From assembly GCA_009668975.1 (NCBI GenBank), contig SBEG01000033.1, positions 1 through 37,357 on the forward strand: a stretch of DNA of 37,357 nucleotides, given 5' to 3'. The stretch is from Deltaproteobacteria bacterium (GTDB taxonomy: Bacteria > Desulfobacterota > Desulfuromonadia > Geobacterales > Geobacteraceae). Under the pieces are notes generated by a model, which was not told the DNA's origin, ran no database searches, and saw nothing but the letters and a program-made list of their open reading frames with translations. A program made the position numbers and the translations under genes. Shown piece after piece: positions 30,413 to 37,357 of the stretch. Every line of letters begins with the position of its first letter. The first letter of the stretch is position 1.

Positions 30413-33400
30413 ATGACTACCAACCGATCCAGCAACCGTCGTAAACCGTCCTTTATCGTCGGCATCGGAGCCTCAGCAGGGGGACTTTCCGCACTGGAAA
30501 AATTTTTCGACAATATGCCGCCAGACAATGGCATGGCTTTTGTCGTCATCCAGCACCTCTCCCCCGACTTCAAAAGCCTTATGGATGATCTTCTTTCCCG
30601 GCATACCAGCATGACTATCCACCGGGTAACCAATGGGACAATTCTGCGTCCGGACTCCATTTATCTCATCCCGTCGAAATCACACATGACGGTATCGGGA
30701 GGAAAGCTCTATCTGACGGCTCGCGAACCAGGTCAACATCTTGATCTCCCCATCGACGTCTTTTTCCGTTCCGTAGCCAAGGATGCCGGGGCGCGGGCTA
30801 TCGGGGTAATATTGTCGGGAACCGGATCAGACGGCTCCCGCGGCATCGTTGATATCCACAATGCCGGTGGTCTGGTGCTCGTGCAAACGACCGATTCGGC
30901 CCAATTCGACGGAATGCCTCGCAGTGCTTTGGCTACGGGGATCTGTGACCTGATGCTCGATCCCGAGCGGATGCCTTTGGCAATCCTCAAATATTCCGGA
31001 TTTTCTCCGGCAGAGCGGAAACTTGAACTCAGCAAAATCTCGATGGAAGGAACGCAGGAAGAAGGTGGGTACCGACCGATTTTCTCGCTGCTCAGAAGTC
31101 AGTACAACCTGGATTTCTCCCGATACAAGCCGCCAACTGTGGGACGACGCATCCAGCGGCGCATGAACACGCTTAACTTATCGGACATTCATGACTACGC
31201 TGCCGTTCTGGCGAAAGATCCTGAAGAACTTGACACCCTCTATCGTGACCTGCTGATTGGGGTTACGGAATTTTTTCGTGATTCCAAAGCCTTCGAACAA
31301 CTGGCAAAAACCGTTCTGCCGGACCTTTTCCGGGAACGCCCTGACGAAGAAGATATCAGGATCTGGTCAGCTGGCTGTGCCACCGGGGAAGAAGCATATT
31401 CTCTTGCGATCATATTCACGGAACAGGCCGAACTGGTCAATTATCGCGGGACCATCACCATTTTTGCCACCGATGCCCATCGGAACTCTCTCGAATTCGC
31501 CTCTCATGGCGTGTACAGCAAAAATCGCCTGAAAAACGTTTCGCCGGAAAGGTTGCTGCGCTTCTTCGTAAAGCAGTCGGAAGAAAGTTACCGGATCTGT
31601 ACGGAACTGCGAAAAATGATCGTATTTGCACCTCACAACCTGATCAGCGACCCGCCTTTTACCCGGATGGACATGATCAGCTGCCGCAATCTCCTTATCT
31701 ACCTGCAGCCAGAAGCCCAGGAAAAGGTGATTTCTCTCTTCCACTTTGCCTTGAAGCTGCACGGAATCTTCTTCATGGGAAGCAGTGAGGGGTTGGGGAA
31801 ATTGGCGACCGAATTCGAAACCATCGACAGTTCCGGAAAAATTTTCCGCAAGGCGCGGGACCTCAAAATTTCTCTCGATATGAATGTTGATCCGTCCCAG
31901 CAAAAATTCACCGCCTCGGCAGTCGTCCAGACTCCTCACCGAATGACGATCAGCATGGACCGTCAACTCGTTCACGACTACGATTTCCTGCTCAAGGAAT
32001 ATATGCCGTCAGGTCTTTTGATAAACGAGCGTCGCCAGATCCTCCACTGCTTTGGTGACACTTCTAACCTGCTTCGTCAGCACGAGGGGAGGTATGAAAA
32101 CGACGTACTTTTTCTGATTACGGATGAACTGAAAATCCCGCTGTCAACGTCACTACACCGCGCGGCTAAGTCGAACACGAGTGTGGTCACGACGAACATT
32201 CAGCTTGGAGATAGTTCCAGCGAACGGCGCTACGATCTGCATGTCGAGTGTATTCCCGATGAAAAGGCCGGTGTCACCCACTATTTCGTTTCACTCCGTC
32301 AATCGCAAAGTCAGCGCCCAGTTCCCGCATCTGTCAACCGGGAGATCGTGCACATCCCTGAAACTCCTATCCCGGAGCACTATCAGCAGAGGATCATCGA
32401 CCTTGAACAGGAACTGCAGGCAACCAAGGAAAGCTTGCAGACCGCAATTGAAGAGCTTCAAACCAGCAATGAAGAACTGCAGGCCACAAACGAGGAACTC
32501 CTCGCCTCCAATGAGGAGTTGCAGAGCACCAATGAGGAACTGCACTCGGTCAACGAAGAATTATACACCGTCAACTCGGAATTTGAATTAAAGAACAAGG
32601 AGCTAAAGCAGCTCAACCAGGACCACGAAAATCTCCTGGCCAGTATTCAGATCGGAACCGTCTACCTTGATGCCGCACTTGCCATACGCAAATTCAACCC
32701 GGCCATCGAGCGATTTTTCAAGCTGCTCCCCCAGGACATCGGTCGTCCCATCGATCATATAGCTTACCATCTCGCCAATCAACGGGAAATGCTGGAAGAT
32801 GTGCGACAAGTCCTGAAAAATGGTCAGACCCTGGAAAAAGAAGAATTGACCACCGACGGGCAATGGCTGCTAAAGAGAGTTCTTCCTTTCTGGGCAGAAA
32901 CCGGGGTAATCGAAGGAGTTGTCATTACGTTCACCGACATAACCCGCATTAAACAGGCGGAACAGTCAATTATGGTGCTCAACCAGGAGCTGGAAAAAAA
33001 GGTGGAGCAGAGGACTCTTGAGCTACAGAAAGCCAAGGAAACAGCTGATAAAGCCAATATCACCAAGAGCCTGTTCCTCGCCAACATGAGCCATGAAATC
33101 CGGACACCCATGGCAGGGATCTTCGGCATGATCGAACTTCTGCAAACGACCCGACTTGACAACGAACAGTTACAGTATCTGGAAACAATGCAGCGCGCCG
33201 GGGAAAGCCTGCTGTTGATTATTGACGATATTCTGGATTTTTCAAAGATTGAAGCAGGAAAGGTAGAACTCCTGAAAGAACGGTTCAAGATCGCCGACAC
33301 AATCCAGGAGACACTGAAAATCCATCAGCCGCGCATCGCCGCAAAGAGCCTGTCTTTTGAGCTTTCCCTGGATGAATCATTACCGGATACATTGGTCGGA

Positions 33401-34189
33401 GATTCTCTCAGACTGAAACAGGTTCTATCCAATATACTCTCCAATGCCATCAAGTTTACCGAAACGGGAAAAATCACCTTGGCAATTAAATCTCTTACTA
33501 GAACTGAAGATACGATAACACTTCAATTCTCAATAACCGATACAGGAATTGGAATACCGGCAGATATGAAGCTGGCCATTTTCGAACCGTTCACTCAAGC
33601 AGACAATACCATATCTCGTAGATTCGGGGGAACCGGACTCGGCCTTGCGATCTGCAAAAAACTGGTGGACCTGATGGGAGGCAGAATCTGGCTGGAAGAA
33701 AGCTCCTCGCTGGGAACAAGTGTTCACTTCTCGGCAATTTTCGCCATTCCGCAAGAAAAAAGACTATTGGCAGAGCATTTCCTGCCAGTTGCTAACGAAG
33801 CTTTTCCCGAATCAAGTCTCAGAATTTTAGTTGCGGAGGATGACGCAATTAACCGGGATATTTTCGTACGGATTCTAATAAAAAAGGGCTATGCCCCTGT
33901 CGCGGTTACAAACGGTCGAGAGGCTCTGGAACACCTCAATCGTGAGAAATTTGATCTCGTTTTCATGGACGCATCGATGCCGGAAGTCGACGGTGTTACG
34001 GCCACCAAGCTGATTCGGCAATTTCCTGAAAACCACCCGAACTTCAATATTCCCGTTATTGCCATAACCGCGCATGCACTCGAGGAGGATCGGCAGCGCT
34101 TTATTGAGTCGGGGATGACGGAGGTCCTGACGAAACCTTTTTCAATCAAGACCATAACGGAAGCCATCAATCAGCTTTTTGCATCATAG
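30413..34189 (+). CDS. CheB-CheR-PAS-histidine kinase-receiver hybrid
   Basis: The 1258-residue protein fuses five modules. A CheB methylesterase domain (about 12-195) has the catalytic triad S21 (GASAGG), H48 (VIQHLS) and D140 (GTGSDGS). A CheR-like methyltransferase (about 215-470) has the SAM motif SAGCATGEEAYSLAI. A heptad-like coiled coil (about 655-735) is built from NEELQ(A/S)TNEEL repeats. A PAS domain (about 740-860) and HisKA with H894 (SHEIRTPM) plus HATPase follow. The C-terminal receiver has phospho-acceptor D1186. Such fusions sense and remodel receptor methylation-like signals; the substrate here is unknown. The ATG at 30413 has AGGA 8 bases upstream. No chemoreceptor gene lies nearby. 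Confidence 0.94.
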   Translation: MTTNRSSNRRKPSFIVGIGASAGGLSALEKFFDNMPPDNGMAFVVIQHLSPDFKSLMDDLLSRHTSMTIHRVTNGTILRPDSIYLIPSKSHMTVSGGKLYLTAREPGQHLDLPIDVFFRSVAKDAGARAIGVILSGTGSDGSRGIVDIHNAGGLVLVQTTDSAQFDGMPRSALATGICDLMLDPERMPLAILKYSGFSPAERKLELSKISMEGTQEEGGYRPIFSLLRSQYNLDFSRYKPPTVGRRIQRRMNTLNLSDIHDYAAVLAKDPEELDTLYRDLLIGVTEFFRDSKAFEQLAKTVLPDLFRERPDEEDIRIWSAGCATGEEAYSLAIIFTEQAELVNYRGTITIFATDAHRNSLEFASHGVYSKNRLKNVSPERLLRFFVKQSEESYRICTELRKMIVFAPHNLISDPPFTRMDMISCRNLLIYLQPEAQEKVISLFHFALKLHGIFFMGSSEGLGKLATEFETIDSSGKIFRKARDLKISLDMNVDPSQQKFTASAVVQTPHRMTISMDRQLVHDYDFLLKEYMPSGLLINERRQILHCFGDTSNLLRQHEGRYENDVLFLITDELKIPLSTSLHRAAKSNTSVVTTNIQLGDSSSERRYDLHVECIPDEKAGVTHYFVSLRQSQSQRPVPASVNREIVHIPETPIPEHYQQRIIDLEQELQATKESLQTAIEELQTSNEELQATNEELLASNEELQSTNEELHSVNEELYTVNSEFELKNKELKQLNQDHENLLASIQIGTVYLDAALAIRKFNPAIERFFKLLPQDIGRPIDHIAYHLANQREMLEDVRQVLKNGQTLEKEELTTDGQWLLKRVLPFWAETGVIEGVVITFTDITRIKQAEQSIMVLNQELEKKVEQRTLELQKAKETADKANITKSLFLANMSHEIRTPMAGIFGMIELLQTTRLDNEQLQYLETMQRAGESLLLIIDDILDFSKIEAGKVELLKERFKIADTIQETLKIHQPRIAAKSLSFELSLDESLPDTLVGDSLRLKQVLSNILSNAIKFTETGKITLAIKSLTRTEDTITLQFSITDTGIGIPADMKLAIFEPFTQADNTISRRFGGTGLGLAICKKLVDLMGGRIWLEESSSLGTSVHFSAIFAIPQEKRLLAEHFLPVANEAFPESSLRILVAEDDAINRDIFVRILIKKGYAPVAVTNGREALEHLNREKFDLVFMDASMPEVDGVTATKLIRQFPENHPNFNIPVIAITAHALEEDRQRFIESGMTEVLTKPFSIKTITEAINQLFAS

Positions 34190-34410
34190 CGTGATAAAAG
34201 CCCGATAACCGGCTTCGTAACTCATGGTATTCAACAAGAACCGGTTAATCCGGAGATTGATCCCCGTTCAAGAAATCTCGCAGTGACAAAATTATCTGTC
34301 TGTGAGGAAGGATGCGCTGATCGCTTTTCTGATGAGCCGTCAAAAATGCCCAGTGACCCACAACTGACAGCATATGAAGTCAACCGGAGCAGTGACGACT
34401 GACAGGAGAG

Positions 34411-35325
34411 TTATCTGGTGAGATTTTTTCCCGGGAAATTCATTTCATCAATTTCTTTCTGCAGCTGCACCGCACAGCCCGGACAAAGGCCATGGGTAAA
34501 CGTTGCTTCCGAATGAGCATCGATATAGTCTTCCAGGTGGTTCCAGTAACCCTGATCATCGCGAATTTTCTTGCACGATGAACAAATCGGGAGAAGTCCT
34601 TTCAGCACTTTTACTTCGGAAAGCACTTTTTCCAACTCAACCACATGGCTCTGCAAAGCTGCGTGGCTCACCAGGAGCTCTTCTTCCATGCGCTGATTGT
34701 TCAGCATCATGATGAGGAGGCCGGACCATATTTCAAAGATCAGAACTGAGAGAAAAAAGGCCGAATTGAAGCCGGTATTTTGGAAGAGTACCGCAGGAGG
34801 GTCGAGAACGAAGTACACGGTACGAGTCAGCATGCTGGCTCCGTACAGGAAGGTGATTACGGCGGCGAGCAGATGGAGTGATCTGCTTGAAGCCGGCGCG
34901 GAGATAACAAAGATCGTCGCCGTTGACCAAAGAAGGAGACAGACCCACAAAGTCAAAAAGACCAGCCGGGTCACCATGTCATCAACTGCGAGGGTAAAAT
35001 AGACGGCAATCACCATAGCAACAACCGGCAAACAATACAGCAGTCCAGGTGCCTTCTTCCCCCGCAGGAATCTCAAAATCCCATCCAGCCGCACTACACC
35101 CGACAGCACAAACCCACCGTTCACCAGCAAGATACTGAGCAGCTCCGGAATTGCTCCTCGTAAAAAAGTGGCCACATAACTGGCGGAAACAATGAGCGAA
35201 CCGAGCATCCAATGATTAAATCCCGGATAGGTTCTCCGCTTTTTTCCGTACAACAGCAGTGAAAGCCCGATAAATACCGTTATTACCGCATCGGCAACAA
35301 AGAGTGTCCTGACATCTAGGAGCAT
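34411..35325 (-). CDS. Polytopic membrane protein with C-terminal double-CxxC module
   Basis: The 304-residue protein has about seven transmembrane helices (6-24, 40-56, 62-80, 97-113, 120-142, 150-170, 185-208), then a short coiled coil (212-240). The tail LLPICSSCKKIRDDQGYWNH continues to HGLCPGC, with C248-C251 and C281-C284. This tail is common in Geobacter-type sensory proteins after PAS or receiver domains and looks like a metal-binding or redox module. There is no kinase or cyclase domain, so it likely signals by protein contact. AGGTG lies 5 bases before the ATG. It is convergent with the hybrid kinase gene. Confidence 0.8.
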   Translation of the reverse strand: MLLDVRTLFVADAVITVFIGLSLLLYGKKRRTYPGFNHWMLGSLIVSASYVATFLRGAIPELLSILLVNGGFVLSGVVRLDGILRFLRGKKAPGLLYCLPVVAMVIAVYFTLAVDDMVTRLVFLTLWVCLLLWSTATIFVISAPASSRSLHLLAAVITFLYGASMLTRTVYFVLDPPAVLFQNTGFNSAFFLSVLIFEIWSGLLIMMLNNQRMEEELLVSHAALQSHVVELEKVLSEVKVLKGLLPICSSCKKIRDDQGYWNHLEDYIDAHSEATFTHGLCPGCAVQLQKEIDEMNFPGKNLTR

Positions 35326-35682
35326 ATTTCACCTGCTGTAGCAAAAATGTTTCAAGATAGTAGCGCAGTAGCCGTTCAGCGAAAAGGCTCGAAATCCGAC
35401 CTTTTTTCCGTCTGATTTCAGTTATGTATATCATTTTGCCGGGCATGACAACAGATTTAATTAAAGGAATTAACAACCTGGAAATTCAGAAAAGAATGCC
35501 GTCTTTTGACTCATGTTTGACGACAGGGAGTTTACTGCCGACGAAATTATCGACTGCGCAAAAGAACCGAAAAAAAGTAACTGCTGAGGTGAGGGAGATA
35601 CATAACGAGGAACGTTGAATGGCAGAGACTTCATCCCGCCAACAAAACAGGGTTTAGCTTTGGCAGCTAAGCCCTTTATTTC
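35326..35682. other. AT-rich intergenic stretch at the island edge
   Basis: Holds the leftward promoter region of the membrane sensor gene (no clear boxes), short rightward ORFs without ribosome sites, and a terminator at 35649-35680. The DEFTADEIIDCAKEPKK-like reading near 35513-35586 follows a stop codon and has no family I know. It may be a gene remnant. Confidence 0.4.
35649..35680 (+). terminator. Rho-independent terminator beside the tRNA fragment
   Basis: AGGGTTTAGC-TTTGGCA-GCTAAGCCCT, a 10-bp stem with one G-T pair, followed by TTATTT. There is no clear gene upstream on the plus strand. It lies three bases from the tRNA fragment and may mark the end of the older transcript at the integration boundary. 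Confidence 0.7.
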
Positions 35683-35728
35683 TAGAGCACCTGTCGGAAT
35701 CGAACCGGAGACCTACTGATTACGAAAC
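35683..35728 (-). pseudogene. Decayed 3' fragment of tRNA-Thr(CGT), probable attachment-site scar
   Basis: The minus strand gives TTTCGTAATCAGTAGGTC, then CTCCGGTTCGATTCCG, then ACAGGTGC and TCTA. This matches the anticodon loop (CGT), 3' anticodon stem, variable loop, T arm, acceptor 3' strand and CCA of a tRNA-Thr. The 5' half and the 5' anticodon strand are missing. The T stem has lost a base (CCGGA to CCGA) and CCA has become CTA. Fragments starting at the anticodon loop are the standard product of tyrosine-integrase insertion into a tRNA gene. No integrase gene is in the window. Confidence 0.75.
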
Positions 35729-35946
35729 TTGCCCTGAGTCCTGAACTGGAATGCGCACATTTTTATTTGGTTCGATCTTTTGGTTATGCAAATGAATGTG
35801 GGTGGCGAGTCAGCAAAAAAAGCACTCGAAAAATTGAATTGTTAAGATAGAAAACACTTTTTGGTATAAAAGAGAAAATCCGCATCCACAGAATGTAAAT
35901 TACAATTTTCCGGCCAGCTAAGTTAAAGAAAACATGGGAGGGGAAG

Positions 35947-36105
35947 ATGGAATTGACAGAACTGAAACAGGAAATGAAGGAATCCATGAAGGAGTTTATT
36001 AAAGCTTTGAATAATGAGCATGGGTATTCGCTCGAGCAAGCTAAAACTATTCTAATATCTGAAGTAATGGATAGTACGTACGAACAATCAATGCACAGCA
36101 AGTAA
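35947..36105 (+). CDS. 52-residue helical protein of unknown function
   Basis: The ATG at 35947 follows a strong GGGAGGGG ribosome site. The product begins MELTELKQEMKESMKEFIKA, continues LNNEHGYSLEQAKTILISEV and ends near QSMHSK. It is acidic-amphipathic and all-helical, with no membrane segment. The clean ribosome site and full-length reading support a real gene. I do not recognise a family. It lies in the AT-rich region next to the tRNA scar and could be a small regulator or antitoxin-type protein. That is speculation. Confidence 0.6.
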   Translation: MELTELKQEMKESMKEFIKALNNEHGYSLEQAKTILISEVMDSTYEQSMHSK

Positions 36106-36155
36106 ATATCTCCCGGTTGATTCCTAAAGTTGGAACTGATCAATACCGGAAAGAA

Positions 36156-36725
36156 TCAAAGTGTCATACCTCCGAATTTACCGATCAAAGCAACAATTGA
36201 AGCAAACAAGAGGAAGAAGAGCATTACCAGAATCATACTGAAAACAACCGCAACCCAAATTACCCACTTGTGTACCCCACCTTCCTCTTGAAGGATTGGA
36301 TAGAGATTTTGTTGTGTTCGGGTTGATCGAACTTCTGCGATCTTCTTATTTACATGTTTGTAATAAAGGTAGTTACCGGCAACTCCAGCAACGATATGCA
36401 GAATGATATTGATGCCGGGAATGCAGAATACAACAAAAGTGATCACTGCTTGGACATACATCTTCCGATACAACATCCAGATAAATGTAAAAAAGAATGT
36501 TGACCAATTCCATGTCGGGCAAAATTTTTCAGTCCCCGTTTTGCTGAACTGAAAAAAGTTTTGAACGTAGTAATCAGAATTGTTTCCAACAAATGCCCGT
36601 ATTTCTTCTCTGGTGGTGCTGTCGTTGGTTATCCTGTTGGCAGCATCAAGATTCAACTCAGAACCACAGTGGCGGCATTTACTAGCTCCATCCTGTATTG
36701 TTTCTTTGCAATATGGGCATATCAT
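36156..36725 (-). CDS. Zinc-ribbon membrane protein, DUF2628-like
   Basis: The 189-residue protein starts with a zinc ribbon (C3, C6, C17, C20: ICPYCKE...CRHCGSEL). A cytosolic segment follows with FSKTGTEKFCPTWNWSTFFF, then hydrophobic helices at about 73-90, 92-123 and 155-183. The WNWSTFFFTFIWMLYRKMY block is the hallmark of DUF2628-like membrane proteins. The function is unknown. GAGGAG lies about 9 bases before the ATG. Base composition is AT-rich compared with the left part of the window. Confidence 0.78.
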   Translation of the reverse strand: MICPYCKETIQDGASKCRHCGSELNLDAANRITNDSTTREEIRAFVGNNSDYYVQNFFQFSKTGTEKFCPTWNWSTFFFTFIWMLYRKMYVQAVITFVVFCIPGINIILHIVAGVAGNYLYYKHVNKKIAEVRSTRTQQNLYPILQEEGGVHKWVIWVAVVFSMILVMLFFLLFASIVALIGKFGGMTL

Positions 36726-37117
36726 TTACAATAACTCCTCGTAATTGTTAATGCTATTTGGAACTTTTCCCAATAGAAGTCTGCCGCCAGCAGAAACACT
36801 CTCTCCGCCGCTTCGTAATCGCCTTTATCAGTGACAGGTAGCAAATACCCGCCATCATACTCCTCAAACATTCATACGGGTTGCCTATTATGACGGAAGT
36901 AAAATTTCGGTATATCAATCATACGGTCTCTGAAAAAGTTTGTCATCCCCTGATTTATTAGATTTGTCTGCATGGTGAATGAAATCGTATATTGGATTAT
37001 ATCTATTTCTTCCGATTTTCCTGCCGCCGGATACCCGATACAGCCATTTAAGAAACTGGATGCTCTTTTATTTCATTCAAGATGTCTCAGGTCTTTTTGT
37101 GATTTATTTTTGGGGGT
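36726..37117. other. Intergenic region between the zinc-ribbon gene and the truncated gene
   Basis: I see no gene I can support, no clear terminator and no repeat in these 392 bases. The rightward ORF across 36972-37181 has no ribosome site and overlaps the truncated gene. Confidence 0.4.
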
Positions 37118-37302
37118 TCAGCGGGAACCTACAGTAAAAATCCACCCATTTATGTCAGAAATACTTTCATTCAATACCTGATGGAATGCCAACACCTGTG
37201 CAGTCTTCAGATCCTTCCCTTGTTTCCGAAGTTCATGGACCAGCTTCCCGAACCGTTGTTTTTCTAATGGTGAAAGGGACTCTAAGTCTGTCGCTGGAAG
37301 AG
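37118..37302 (-). pseudogene. 3' remnant of a gene truncated by an IS21-like insertion
   Basis: The frame gives LPATDLESLSPLEKQRFGKL, continuing to TAQVLAFHQVLNESISDIN and a TGA stop. It looks like ordinary helical protein. Its 5' end runs straight into the IS end at 37303, and the only ATG in frame (37313-37315) belongs to the IS end and has no ribosome site. The original gene therefore lost its start. The family is not recognised. Confidence 0.5.
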
Positions 37303-37357
37303 TGTCAATCGGCATTGAAAAATGACCCACCATCGGCGTCCAAAATTGACCCACCCC
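37303..37357. mobile_element. End of an IS21-family insertion sequence (runs off the window)
   Basis: The segment begins with TG and contains two imperfect 23-bp direct repeats, 37309-37331 and 37333-37355, both of the form TCGGC(A/G)T...AAAA.TGACCCACC (about 19 of 23 identical). Multiple terminal TGGGTCA-type repeats are the hallmark of IS21-family ends, where IstA binds. The transposase genes must lie outside to the right. Confidence 0.72.

Noticed and set aside
35424..35618. Rightward 64-residue ORF near the tRNA fragment
   Set aside because: No ribosome site, composition unlike a protein, and the competing frame carries the more protein-like stretch. At most it is a remnant.
36972..37181. 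Rightward 69-residue ORF near the right end
   Set aside because: No ribosome site; it overlaps the truncated leftward gene, which reads more like protein.

Overview
The window looks like chromosomal DNA of a Geobacter-type member of the Desulfuromonadota. The grounds are the housekeeping gene order (tyrS, a ymdB-like phosphodiesterase, rny, ygfA, zapA and a zapB-like gene, ftsY, a roadblock protein, smc, a TIGR03960-like radical SAM protein), the density of multi-PAS histidine kinases, a HisKA_2/PAS sensory style, and a sigma-54 type promoter. This is inferred from gene content; no database search was possible.

Positions 1-12138 are a leftward housekeeping block for RNA turnover, folate salvage, Z-ring assembly, SRP-dependent targeting and chromosome condensation. 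A strong leftward promoter at 8-36 fires out of the window and may serve an rRNA operon. A structured RNA candidate sits between zapA and ygfA, where 6S RNA lies in many proteobacteria.

Positions 12271-19703 are a leftward four-gene sensory operon: a PAS/GAF HisKA_2 kinase, a receiver-HisKA_2 kinase, an 82-residue unknown protein and a receiver-PAS-kinase-receiver hybrid. The stop/start overlaps imply translational coupling, and there is no DNA-binding output domain. Positions 20028-21741 hold a small unknown gene with a sigma-54 type promoter and an OmpA-type lipoprotein.

Positions 21920-26427 run rightward: ispG (apparently leaderless), proS, pyrF and rlmB. Positions 26451-27047 are an AT-rich element with long terminal inverted repeats that carries a small antitoxin-like ORF. 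Positions 27058-29830 run leftward: a secreted cyclophilin, a small parvulin, and three envelope or membrane proteins. At 30413-34189 a giant CheB-CheR-PAS-kinase-receiver protein runs rightward, followed by a convergent membrane sensor-like protein.

From about 35400 to the right edge the sequence turns AT-rich and accessory. It contains a decayed 3' fragment of a tRNA-Thr(CGT), which is a likely integration scar, two small unknown genes or gene remnants, a zinc-ribbon membrane protein, and one end of an IS21-like insertion sequence that truncates a gene and runs off the window.

The most unusual features are the inverted-repeat element with its lone antitoxin-like gene, the tRNA-fragment island edge, the coupled sensory operon with its unknown 82-residue protein, and the leaderless-type promoters of smc and ispG.
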